64,000 nucleotides of DNA from Petrimonas sulfuriphila (GTDB lineage: Bacteria; Bacteroidota; Bacteroidia; Bacteroidales; Dysgonomonadaceae): the NCBI RefSeq assembly GCF_051201015.1, contig NZ_JBPEHI010000010.1. One strand, 5' to 3'. The position numbers and the translations under genes were made by a program. Shown here in pieces: positions 55,517-63,981 of this stretch; position 1 is the first letter of the stretch; each line of letters starts with the position of its first letter. The notes below the pieces were generated by a model. It was given only the letters and a program-made list of their open reading frames with translations. It had not been told where the DNA came from and did not search any database.

Positions 55517-57292
55517 TCACTCCCAACCCGGGTTTTGCGTCAACTCACCGTTCAGTGATATTTGGGCAGGAGGAACCGGATATAAATAATCCCTGTCGGG
55601 TTTGAATCCGAACCCGTTTGACAGATTTTTCTGATACGGATCGAGGTAGCCGTCTTCATTCACAAAAATATCTTTTCCGGGAATTAACAAAGGGCCTCCA
55701 TCTACATAGTTATCCTCACTATCCTGAACTCCCGTCCAGAAGTCCTTGTCGAACCAGTATCCAAGAGGACGTTTGCCAACAATCAAATGATGCGCCCTCC
55801 ATCTCAGCAGGTCATCAGCCCTATATCCTTCACAAGCCAATTCAATTCTCCTTTCCCTACGCACCTCGTTAATAATGGGTGAAAGTTCCGGAAATTGCCA
55901 ATCAGGATCGTTCGCTATGGAGTGTAAGTTTAGAGACGGCATACCTGCCCTTGAACGAATTTTGTTTATTGTCAAATCTATATCGTTTTGTGTTATAGTC
56001 CCGAGCTCCGCTTTTGCTTCCGCATAATTTAAAAGTACCTCTGCATAGCGAAAGATAGGCATGGATGTTTCCGATGCATTTGGATCCGGTTGTCCTCTTG
56101 ATTCGGTGTCAAGCCCCTTTTTCAACATGTAACCGGTAGTATTTCCTCCCTCTCCGCCCTGGTCTATATAAGGCCGGGTAAATTCATATCCGGGTACTGG
56201 AACTCCGTTTTGGGTTCTTCTGGGTTCTCCTTCTTTCCAATAAATCATTTGTCTTAATCGTGGATCCCTATTCTCCACTACCATTTCCAATGACTTGTCA
56301 CCCCTATATAACGGGCTTAAAGATATAGGCTTTCCGTCCTCGCACAGGTAGCTCTCTATTAGCGATTTAGTCAATCCCGTTCCGGCACCGCTCGTTGTAT
56401 ATCGTTGAAGATTATGTACTGTGCTCAGCGAAATACTATAATCCCTTGTGAGCAAAACCTCACCTATACCGCTTAGGTCATCACGGTTAAACAATGAAGC
56501 ATAGTCAACTTCGGGATGGCCGGTGGAGTATAGTTCTATCGTATTCATGTCCATCAGCTGCTTCGCCGCTGCGGCAGCGATTTCCAAATATTCCTGTCCA
56601 TTACCACCCTTCACTCCAAAGACAGTTTCCTGATGATACTTCTCCCACGTTCCTTCATAAAGAGCCACTCGCGATTTATATAAAAGAGCGGACTCCTTAT
56701 TGATGCGATTACGTGTTGAGGCGGCTTTAGAGGGTAATTTCTCAATTGCCTGGGTAAGATCATCCAGAATAAAGTCAATAACTTTACTACGGGGGGTACG
56801 TGCTGCAAAAAGTTCTTCTGAATCAGGGGTCAGCACTTGCGAAACATACGGAACATCCCCATACTGTCGTACTAGATTAAAGTACGCAAATGCTCTGAAG
56901 AAATATGCCTCACCCACATATGGAGCTATTTCAGACTCGGAAACACTCATCTCTTTGTATTTACTTAACATGATATTGATGCTCCTGATTCGTGAATAAT
57001 TCCAACTTTCGTTATTTGTCGTAACCGTGTTAATTCCAACTAAACGATTATCATAAAAGCGGCTTGCCATATTGTCACTGTTGTTATCATCCCACAGATA
57101 TCCTCCTCCCCAGCTCGGGAATTGAGGTAACATCGTATAAAATTGATTAACGTATAGCTGCAGGTCCGATGCAGACTTCCAATAATCAACATCTGTAATG
57201 GAGTCAAGCGGTGTTTTATTCAAGTAATCATCCAAATCACAACTTGTGAGAACCGTAAAGGAGAATACTATTAAATATATAATTTTTTTCAT
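55517..57292 (-). CDS. SusD/RagB family glycan-binding lipoprotein (pair 1)
   Basis: 591 residues; lipobox LTSCDLDDYL. SusD landmarks are present (YFFRAFAYFNLVRQYGDVP, FRYAEVLLNYAEAK, NEVRRERRIELACEG, C-terminal NPGWE). Probably the glycan-binding lid for the SusC encoded 20 nt upstream. Only moderately similar to the second SusD in this window, so the two pairs may handle different oligosaccharides. Confidence 0.93.
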   Translation of the reverse strand: MKKIIYLIVFSFTVLTSCDLDDYLNKTPLDSITDVDYWKSASDLQLYVNQFYTMLPQFPSWGGGYLWDDNNSDNMASRFYDNRLVGINTVTTNNESWNYSRIRSINIMLSKYKEMSVSESEIAPYVGEAYFFRAFAYFNLVRQYGDVPYVSQVLTPDSEELFAARTPRSKVIDFILDDLTQAIEKLPSKAASTRNRINKESALLYKSRVALYEGTWEKYHQETVFGVKGGNGQEYLEIAAAAAKQLMDMNTIELYSTGHPEVDYASLFNRDDLSGIGEVLLTRDYSISLSTVHNLQRYTTSGAGTGLTKSLIESYLCEDGKPISLSPLYRGDKSLEMVVENRDPRLRQMIYWKEGEPRRTQNGVPVPGYEFTRPYIDQGGEGGNTTGYMLKKGLDTESRGQPDPNASETSMPIFRYAEVLLNYAEAKAELGTITQNDIDLTINKIRSRAGMPSLNLHSIANDPDWQFPELSPIINEVRRERRIELACEGYRADDLLRWRAHHLIVGKRPLGYWFDKDFWTGVQDSEDNYVDGGPLLIPGKDIFVNEDGYLDPYQKNLSNGFGFKPDRDYLYPVPPAQISLNGELTQNPGWE

Positions 57293-57312
57293 ACTTGTAA
57301 TTCTTTTATATT

Positions 57313-60300
57313 TTATAAATCAACATTTAATCCAAACGAAAAAACTCTCCTCAGGGGATAAGCTTTCCCTGATCCGTAATCTCCAACAAATGCTGTTTCA
57401 GGATCAAATGATTTATGCATCTTGGTTAGTGTAAACAAGTTTTCACCCGTCACAAAGAATCTGATTTTCTCAATTGGGAACTTTATCTTTTCTTCTACCG
57501 GAAGTGTATATCCAAATTGAAAACTCTTCAACCTGAAGTAAGCTGCATTTTGCAGAAAACGAGTCTGAGTCTGAGTGTTTTTTGAATGTTCATTCGTGCC
57601 TAAATAGGGCTTTGGATAATAAGCGTTCGGATTATCCGGACTCCAGTAATCCAGATGTTGAACGAACACGCTACTTCCCCATATGCCTCCTGAAATTCCA
57701 TAGAACATGTTACCGGACGGAGCCCCATCACGCTTGCCAACACCCTGGCAAAAAACACTTAAATCAAAATTCTTCCAGTCAAGTCCAAGATTAATGCCGT
57801 AGCTAAAACGCGGATTTGAGTTCCCAATAATAGACAGGTCGCCATGATCGTCTAACGTGTTGTTTCCGGGAGTAATTTTTCCATCCTTATTTAAATCTGC
57901 ATATTCGATATCCCCCTCACCCCACCGTGAGAAGAAATATGTTTGATCGGGGCCCGCATCAGCTTCCTTCTGACTTTGATAGATACCCACAGAGGTGTAT
58001 CCCCAGATCTCCCCTATTTTACGTCCTACATAATAATCAGACAGTACCCCATTGTCATTCTTGTACCTGGTAATTGTTGTCTGGTTGTCTGAAAGATTAA
58101 AAGCTATGTTGTATCCTAAATCGCCAATTCTATCACGCCATGCTATTTCCATTTCAAACCCTTTGGTCTGAAGATCTGCATTGTTCCTTCTTGGCGCGGG
58201 TGCTCCTAAAGTTGCCGGTAAGCTTTCAGCCGGGCCAAACATGTTTTTTGTCTCCCTTACGAAATAATCATAAATCAAGCTCAACCTGTTATTCAAAAAG
58301 TAAGAGTCAAATCCAATATTTGCTGTCCGTACCGTTTCCCACGTCACATCAGGTGATATTAATCCGGCTGCACTAACGTATATGGGACGAGCGCCATTAA
58401 TTATCCAGTTGAGGTTTTTATTTATACCCATTGTCGGCAGGTATAAATAATTTGCAACGTTTTGGTTACCCACCTCTCCCATAGAGCCTCGAATCTTTAA
58501 AAAGCTGACTTTAGATGCCAGGTTATCTTCCCAAAAATCATTGTTTGAGATTACGTAACCTGCCGAGAACGCGGGGAAAAACCCCCAGTTATATCCGGGT
58601 GCAAACCTGGAAGAACCATTGTATCTGCCTAAAACTTCAAATAAGAACTTATCGTCGAAATTGTAGTTTATCCGGCCAAAGTAACTTAAAGTGCTCCAAT
58701 GGCCTTTATAACCGGAGAGGTGAATTTGGCCCGTGGCTGTCCTTAAGGACGGGACTGATTCTGTAACCAGGTAATCATTTCTACCTTCAACGGATGTATG
58801 GTAATAATATTCATTCTGCATACCGCCCATAAAAGTAATTTTATGTTTTGCGATGTTTAAATCGAAATTCGAATAAATATTGTTGGTGTTATAAAAGTCA
58901 CGCGAACCGTTTTCCACATAAAAATTGGGGAACGAAACTCCACTCCTGCTTTTTGTTACACCGTCTACCAGTGTTCTATAAACGGTTTTTTTATGGTTGG
59001 TCTGGTTATTGAAATTCTGGCGTATATTGGTTTCAAAGTTAATTTTCCAGTTTTTAAGGGGTTCAAGAATAACATTGACACTATTCAACAATTCATTTTG
59101 ATTTCTTTTGTTCCTGCCGGCTTGTGATAACAATACATGATAACTTTCGTAATAGTTGCCGTTTGGGTCTTTTTCCGGCATATTCGACCAGGTTCTGGCA
59201 ACTGAATGATAGTAATCTCCAATATCAGCGTAGTTATGAGGTGTATCTATATCGCGCCGTGTGTATCTGTTGTTGAATTGCAACGATAGCCAATTGCTGA
59301 TTTTCGAATCAATATTCGCAACGAAATTATACCGTTGGAATTTCTCATCTCCAATTCTGTAAATTCCATCTTCATTATAGAAACCACCTGAGATGAAATA
59401 GTTAGCTTTTTGACTTCCTCCGCTTACGTTGATATCATGTTTTTGCGTAAGTGCCCACGGTTTATAATAAACCTTATACCAGTTAGTGTTGCCAACAGCC
59501 TCGTAATAGCTGGTGAACTGTTCAGGGTTAGTCGGATTAACCGTCATGGCAGGATGCGTCCCGGGATGTTCGTGGTTCTCCCTGGCTTTTTGTAACGTTT
59601 CGCTTGTTATGGGAGAGGTTACCCCGGCATTGTGAAAAGCTGTATCCAATGTATACAACCACTCATAACCTGAAGCAGGTTGAGGAAGATTAACAGGGCC
59701 ATTCATTCCGAAAGTAGAATTAAGCCGGACCGATATTTTTCCTGACGTATCCCTTCCCCTTTTCGTTTTTATGTTGAGTACTCCAAAAGCTGCCCTGGAA
59801 CCAAAAATAGCTGTCGCGGTAGCATCTTTCATGACAGCAATAGATTCAACGTCATTCGGGTTTATGTTTTCCAACTTAGACTCAACACCATCAACAATTA
59901 CCAATGGATTGCTTCCTGATAGAGATCCAAAGCCACGGATATTAATAGAGGGAATAGCGCCGGGCTCACCTCCTCGATTGGTAATGGAGACATTTACGTT
60001 AGCCAAAACTCCTTGTAATGCAGATGTCATGTTAGAGGTTATTCGGTTTTCCAGTTCCTCTCCTCTGACCTGGGCAATGGCACCTGTGAGGGTTTCTTTT
60101 TTCTGTACCCCATAGCCCACAACCACCACTTCATCGAGCGTCTCCGCATCCTCTTGTAACACGATATTGAGGGTTGTTCTTCCGTTAACAGCAACACTTT
60201 GTGAAGCCATACCCACGTAAGATATTTCCAAAGTAGCGTTGGAAGGGACGTTTGAAAGAATAAAAGTGCCATCGATATCCGTAACTGTGCCTACGGATGT

Positions 60301-60456
60301 TCCTTTCACCTGCACCGTTACACCTATCAACGGTTCTCCCGAGGTATCGGTTACCGTGCCTCTTACCGTTATGTTTTGGGCAAGCAGACATAAGGAAAAT
60401 AACCACATAAAGAGAAAAAATATCTCTTTTTTTACACTTAAAAACACTTGTTTCAT
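57313..60456 (-). CDS. SusC/RagA TonB-dependent transporter (pair 1)
   Basis: 1047 residues. Signal peptide, regulatory beta-sandwich (RGTVTDTSGEPLIGV), TonB-box region EVVVVGYGVQ, plug and barrel ending FGLNVDL. No STN domain. First gene of operon susC1-susD1-DUF4091. It has an unusually long, hairpin-rich leader: the nearest good -7 box is about 430 nt upstream. Confidence 0.94.
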   Translation of the reverse strand: MKQVFLSVKKEIFFLFMWLFSLCLLAQNITVRGTVTDTSGEPLIGVTVQVKGTSVGTVTDIDGTFILSNVPSNATLEISYVGMASQSVAVNGRTTLNIVLQEDAETLDEVVVVGYGVQKKETLTGAIAQVRGEELENRITSNMTSALQGVLANVNVSITNRGGEPGAIPSINIRGFGSLSGSNPLVIVDGVESKLENINPNDVESIAVMKDATATAIFGSRAAFGVLNIKTKRGRDTSGKISVRLNSTFGMNGPVNLPQPASGYEWLYTLDTAFHNAGVTSPITSETLQKARENHEHPGTHPAMTVNPTNPEQFTSYYEAVGNTNWYKVYYKPWALTQKHDINVSGGSQKANYFISGGFYNEDGIYRIGDEKFQRYNFVANIDSKISNWLSLQFNNRYTRRDIDTPHNYADIGDYYHSVARTWSNMPEKDPNGNYYESYHVLLSQAGRNKRNQNELLNSVNVILEPLKNWKINFETNIRQNFNNQTNHKKTVYRTLVDGVTKSRSGVSFPNFYVENGSRDFYNTNNIYSNFDLNIAKHKITFMGGMQNEYYYHTSVEGRNDYLVTESVPSLRTATGQIHLSGYKGHWSTLSYFGRINYNFDDKFLFEVLGRYNGSSRFAPGYNWGFFPAFSAGYVISNNDFWEDNLASKVSFLKIRGSMGEVGNQNVANYLYLPTMGINKNLNWIINGARPIYVSAAGLISPDVTWETVRTANIGFDSYFLNNRLSLIYDYFVRETKNMFGPAESLPATLGAPAPRRNNADLQTKGFEMEIAWRDRIGDLGYNIAFNLSDNQTTITRYKNDNGVLSDYYVGRKIGEIWGYTSVGIYQSQKEADAGPDQTYFFSRWGEGDIEYADLNKDGKITPGNNTLDDHGDLSIIGNSNPRFSYGINLGLDWKNFDLSVFCQGVGKRDGAPSGNMFYGISGGIWGSSVFVQHLDYWSPDNPNAYYPKPYLGTNEHSKNTQTQTRFLQNAAYFRLKSFQFGYTLPVEEKIKFPIEKIRFFVTGENLFTLTKMHKSFDPETAFVGDYGSGKAYPLRRVFSFGLNVDL

Positions 60457-60885
60457 TCTTGAATTTTGTTTTAAATTAGTTATTAGATATTTAGTATCCC
60501 GTCAAGTCTTTATACGTCATGGTAAATTACATACTGCAGGCCGATAACTTCATTTCTACAGGCAGATCAACAGCATGCGAAACCTGAACTAAACGGGTAT
60601 TTCCGGCGAAAGCCGGTTGAAAGAGAAGAGAGTTTGCAGATAACTGAAACCCGGTGCGGTAACGGGCAATCGTAGTATGCGCGGGGATATAAAAAAAAGA
60701 GGCGCGGACGATTGTCATTATTCCTCTTTACAGGCTCCGCAAGGGCCTTATCCTGAGAATACAACAATGTCCACGCCCTTATTTCTAAGGGCGCTTCCAT
60801 TCCTTGGCCTCAGGATTTGAATTTTGCGGATTCGTAAAGAAAGGCCAAAAAGCGCTATATTATTTCGTACCGTGGTTTTACGGTA
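60457..60885 (-). promoter_or_regulatory. Long structured leader of the susC1 operon
   Basis: No believable gene is seen. Inverted repeats include CCGGC-GAAA-GCCGG (60603-60616), CGCCCTTA-tttc-TAAGGGCG (60774-60793) nested in TCCTGAG/CTCAGGA (60751-60757 and 60809-60815). It is GC-richer than its surroundings. If transcription starts at the -7 box at 60886-60893, the susC1 mRNA would carry all these hairpins, so control in the leader is possible. Confidence 0.45.
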
Positions 60886-60893
60886 CAAAGATA
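60867..60893 (-). promoter_or_regulatory. susC1 promoter with inverted repeat at the start site
   Basis: Minus-strand TATCTTTG at 60893-60886 fits the -7 box. GTACCGT (60867-60873) and ACGGTAC (60880-60886) form a 7-bp inverted repeat covering the start region, a likely operator place. Confidence 0.45.
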
Positions 60894-61030
60894 ATAATTC
60901 ATTTTAAATTCTGTTATGGATCCATGATTCTTAGTTTTTTAAAATTTAACAATTGTTGGTTCATGGCTCAAAGAAAACAAAATTTAACCAAACATATACT
61001 AAGAAGTTCATTGTTAATTATCAATTTTGC

Positions 61031-61071
61031 ATTGATAGTTATCAATACCTCCCTTTTTTTGTCTATATTTG
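61031..61071 (+). promoter_or_regulatory. Promoter of the XRE regulator with palindrome
   Basis: TATATTTG at 61064-61071 is the -7 box. ATTGATA-GT-TATCAAT (61031-61046) is a perfect 16-bp palindrome over the -33 area, well placed for autoregulation. Confidence 0.5.
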
Positions 61072-61100
61072 TAGTAATAAAATAATATCCAGACAGATAT

Positions 61101-61550
61101 ATGGAAACCAAAGAACAAAAATTAAAAAACACCCATCATGGGCACGCTATCAAGCGTTTCCGCCATACACTGGGCATCAAGCAGGAAGCCCTCGCCACCG
61201 AAATGGGGCTTAGCCAGGCACTGATTTCCACCTACGAACAGAGGAAGGTCCTCAACGACGATGTAATCGAACGTTTTGCCAAAGCCCTGAACGTGGCACC
61301 CGAACTGATCAAGGAATTGGAAGAAGATCCGGTAACTTTCATCGTTGAAAACAACACTTTTGAAAATGGAAGCGTAAACAATATAGCGTCAAGTAGTGAT
61401 ATTTCAAATGAAAACTGTGGCAACACATACAATCCAATCGAACAGATTCTTGAACTGAGTAAGGAAAAAACAGTCCTCTACGAACGGATGCTCGAACTGG
61501 AAAAAGAAAAGAGCGCCCTCTTGGAGCAAATGATAAAGGAGAAGAAATAA
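61101..61550 (+). CDS. XRE-family transcriptional regulator with C-terminal coiled coil
   Basis: 149 residues. Helix-turn-helix at about 18-72 (IKRFRHTLGIKQEALATEMGLS is the first part; recognition helix SQALISTYEQ). After a polar linker (75-115) comes a leucine/glutamate-rich coiled coil (120-149) that should mediate dimerisation. It is divergent from the susC1 operon and is the only regulator near the locus. It might instead belong to the accessory module on its right. Confidence 0.8.
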   Translation: METKEQKLKNTHHGHAIKRFRHTLGIKQEALATEMGLSQALISTYEQRKVLNDDVIERFAKALNVAPELIKELEEDPVTFIVENNTFENGSVNNIASSSDISNENCGNTYNPIEQILELSKEKTVLYERMLELEKEKSALLEQMIKEKK

Positions 61551-61660
61551 GGTTTCGTTTCCTATTTAAGATAGGCAGGTGGCTTATTTAACGAAAGAGA
61601 AAAGAGTATGCTTTAGTGGCGGAGCTCCCTCTCACCAATGCCTTTGCCGAATAAAACTAA
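61551..61660. other. Spacer before the first direct repeat
   Basis: A 110-nt stretch without gene, hairpin terminator or recognisable site. Confidence 0.4.
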
Positions 61661-61824
61661 TAACTTTTTAACAATACCGTTTTTTTATCCAAATAATTGT
61701 TATATTTGTAATTCAAAATACTGATACTAATGCAACACACAAGTTTCCACTATTATTTATCCCGATTCAAAGAACCTTCGTAGACACCCCCGATTGCGCG
61801 TGAGGAAATACAAATGTTTTAAAT
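61661..61824 (+). repeat. Direct repeat copy A with promoter and leader ORF
   Basis: 164 bp matching copy B at 63707-63867. In the first 80 positions 74 are identical by my count; the rest is more diverged with small indels. It holds the -7 box TATATTTG (61701-61708) and a 17-codon ORF. It lies 95 nt before the caspase-like gene, and the intact promoter suggests it drives that gene. Confidence 0.8.
61730..61783 (+). CDS. Possible 17-residue leader peptide (copy A)
   Basis: MQHTSFHYYLSRFKEPS then TAG, starting about 18 nt after the predicted transcription start. Copy B has an ORF of the same length and frame with changed residues, which suggests that the frame is kept. About 135 nt separate its stop from the next gene. 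Confidence 0.45.
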   Translation: MQHTSFHYYLSRFKEPS

Positions 61825-61918
61825 TTAACATTTAGGCAAGGAGGAGATTGATTGGGTAGAAAACATGTTGGCTACCATAATAGAAACCATGACTTAGTGA
61901 ATCTAATAAAACATAAAA

Positions 61919-63364
61919 ATGAATCTAGCGATAATATTAAGTGTTAGTGAATACACAGATAGTATAAACAACTTACCAGGCTGTAAAAAGGACGCAGACT
62001 GTATAAACAACATCATAACCAAGACTTCAAAGTTTGACGAAATACTATTTATAAACGACAAACTCTCAAGCGGGAAAGTAAAAGAAAAGCTAACAACATT
62101 CATATCTGAACATAAAAATAAAAGAATAGACGAACTATTCTTTTATTATACTGGACATGGTGAATTCAAAAATAATGAATTCTATTATTTGCTCTCGGAT
62201 TACAATCAAATCAAAAAAAATCAGACATCACTTCAAAATGAGGAAGTAGATAGTTTATTTAGAACTTTAAATCCTGATATCGTTGTTAAAGTCATAGATG
62301 CTTGTCAGTCAGGAAAAGCTTATATAAAGGAAGCAGGTGCTATTACAAAGTACTTTCAAAAAACAATTAACCGTTTTAATAGGTGCTATTTTCTTAACTC
62401 TTCATTAAAAGACCAAAGTTCATTTCAAACCGAAGTGATAAGTGATTTTACATTGAGTTTCATTAATTCAATTAAAGAACATGACACGAATGAAATTAGA
62501 TACAAAGACATCATTGATTTCATTTCGGATGTATTTGAAAAAAACACTTTGCAAACACCCTTTTTTGTAGTTCAAGCTGACTATACTGAAAAGTTTTGTG
62601 TTATCAATAAAACTCTAAAAGAATATCTGAATAGCCTTGACACAACATTTTTTGATGAAACTGAAGAAAAAGAAGTTGAAACCTCATTACTTGATAAGAT
62701 AAAAAAACAGGCTGCTGAATACTTTACAAAGGAACAAGCGATTGAACTTTTAAACGAATTAAAGCTAAATCTAAACGAGTATAAACTTGACGATGAGCTA
62801 AATGAAATTTTTGATCTGTCAATTATATTTCAAGAAAACTATGACGGAATTGTAAACAAAAACACTATTGGCAAATGGCTTTACGAGAATCCCCACGAAT
62901 ATTTTGCAAAGTTAAGTCATGTAAGAGAGAAAAAAGATAGACATACAAACATTCTTGAAAGTCTCAGTACCTTACAAGCATCTAGTTTTTTAAATCCCAT
63001 TGAGGAAGACTTCGAGTTTGAATGGGTAAGAAACGGTTTTGAATTAGAAGTCGAAGTACCTTACAAATCGATATTTTTCACTTTAAACTCCAAATTTCCT
63101 AACATCGAGAGCTATACTGCAAGAATTATTTATCTGTTGTCGAAGAAACAGATTCGTTTTTTCTACTTCTTGACAAATTTTGAAACAAAGAATTGGGACG
63201 AAAGAAAACTAAATACTAAAATAGAATGGTTTACATCAGAATTCCAATTAAAGGAAACTGAAAAGATTATGGAAGGATTGAATAAAATATTTAATCAACT
63301 CATTGACAAAATAAAAAAAGACATAGAAGAAAAATTTGTAAATAAAGAAACATCAAAAGAATAA
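61919..63364 (+). CDS. Caspase-like (C14) protease with unknown C-terminal domain
   Basis: 481 residues, no signal peptide. Residues 1-240 form a caspase p20-like domain: N-terminal strand MNLAIILSVSEY, catalytic H80 in YTGHGE and C129 in DACQSG. Residues about 250-481 are helical and then mixed, with no family I can name (EEDFEFEWVRNGFELEVEVP is a beta-rich segment). Bacterial caspase-like proteases often act in anti-phage defence or programmed death, with a sensor domain fused or encoded beside them. No gasdermin, TPR-repeat sensor or CRISPR gene is visible here. The gene is AT-rich and is preceded by repeat copy A; a broken RhuM gene follows 12 nt after its stop. Confidence 0.82.
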   Translation: MNLAIILSVSEYTDSINNLPGCKKDADCINNIITKTSKFDEILFINDKLSSGKVKEKLTTFISEHKNKRIDELFFYYTGHGEFKNNEFYYLLSDYNQIKKNQTSLQNEEVDSLFRTLNPDIVVKVIDACQSGKAYIKEAGAITKYFQKTINRFNRCYFLNSSLKDQSSFQTEVISDFTLSFINSIKEHDTNEIRYKDIIDFISDVFEKNTLQTPFFVVQADYTEKFCVINKTLKEYLNSLDTTFFDETEEKEVETSLLDKIKKQAAEYFTKEQAIELLNELKLNLNEYKLDDELNEIFDLSIIFQENYDGIVNKNTIGKWLYENPHEYFAKLSHVREKKDRHTNILESLSTLQASSFLNPIEEDFEFEWVRNGFELEVEVPYKSIFFTLNSKFPNIESYTARIIYLLSKKQIRFFYFLTNFETKNWDERKLNTKIEWFTSEFQLKETEKIMEGLNKIFNQLIDKIKKDIEEKFVNKETSKE

Positions 63365-63376
63365 TTACTACTGCTA

Positions 63377-63682
63377 ATGCGGGTTTTGCGTCAGGAAGCT
63401 GAGACGGTTTGGCTTACGCAGGCACAAATGAGTGAACTTTTTCAGCGTGAAAGAACTGTCATCACTAAACACATCAATAATGTGTTTAAGGAAAATGAAC
63501 TTGACGAAAAAAGCAATGTGCATTTTTTGCACATTGCAAATTCTGACAAGCCTGTTAAATTTTACAGTTTGGATGTTATCATATCAGTTGGTTATCGGGT
63601 AAAATATTTAATTTGTACATTTATTCTTTCGGATCTGCTTCCGCTTTGCCAATATCCAACATATAGGAGAACACATCTATAA
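63377..63682 (+). pseudogene. RhuM-family fragment, broken at both ends
   Basis: The frame matches RhuM from AETVWLTQAQMSELFQ to DVIISVGYRVK near codon 77, then changes into unrelated residues (YLICTFILSDLL) and stops. The normal start region is also replaced. The break lies about 100 nt before repeat copy B. Compare the intact RhuM at 43501. Not expected to work, though the helix-turn-helix part is whole. Confidence 0.72.
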
Positions 63683-63706
63683 AAAATACTCACGGAAGAA
63701 AACTCA

Positions 63707-63867
63707 TAACTTTTTAACAATATCGTTTTTTTATCCAAATAATCGTTATATTTGCGATTCAAAATACTGATACTTATGCAATACACATGTTTCAGCCATT
63801 ATTTATTCGAATTCATCGAACTTTCGTAAACACCTCTATTGCATGTAGATATACGAATGTTTTAAAT
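63707..63867 (+). repeat. Direct repeat copy B with promoter and leader ORF
   Basis: 161 bp, the partner of copy A 2,046 bp to its left. It has the same -7 box (63747-63754) and a matching 17-codon ORF. It lies 114 nt before the gene starting at 63982. Between repeat and gene the sequence is AT-rich with no other feature. Confidence 0.8.
63776..63829 (+). CDS. Possible 17-residue leader peptide (copy B)
   Basis: MQYTCFSHYLFEFIELS then TAA. Seven to eight residues match copy A and the length is the same, with the stop codon in the same place but a different triplet. Confidence 0.45.
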   Translation: MQYTCFSHYLFEFIELS

Positions 63868-63981
63868 CGGGTATTTACGAAAGCTGTTTATTTATTGCGT
63901 AAACGACACGTTGAACTAAACCTGTCGGTAAATTAGAATAGTGATAATTTTGAAGCGTAATAACTTCAATTAATTATCATT

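Noticed and set aside
60570..60720. Retron or group II intron RNA, suggested by the GAAA-capped hairpin
   Set aside because: No reverse transcriptase gene nearby and no domain V or msr/msd pattern that I could fold.
60567..60800. 77-codon and 63-codon minus-strand frames in the susC1 leader
   Set aside because: No family resemblance, and they coincide with hairpins; more likely untranslated leader.
61661..63867. Insertion sequence with the repeats as its ends
   Set aside because: The repeats are direct, hold a promoter, and no transposase lies between them.
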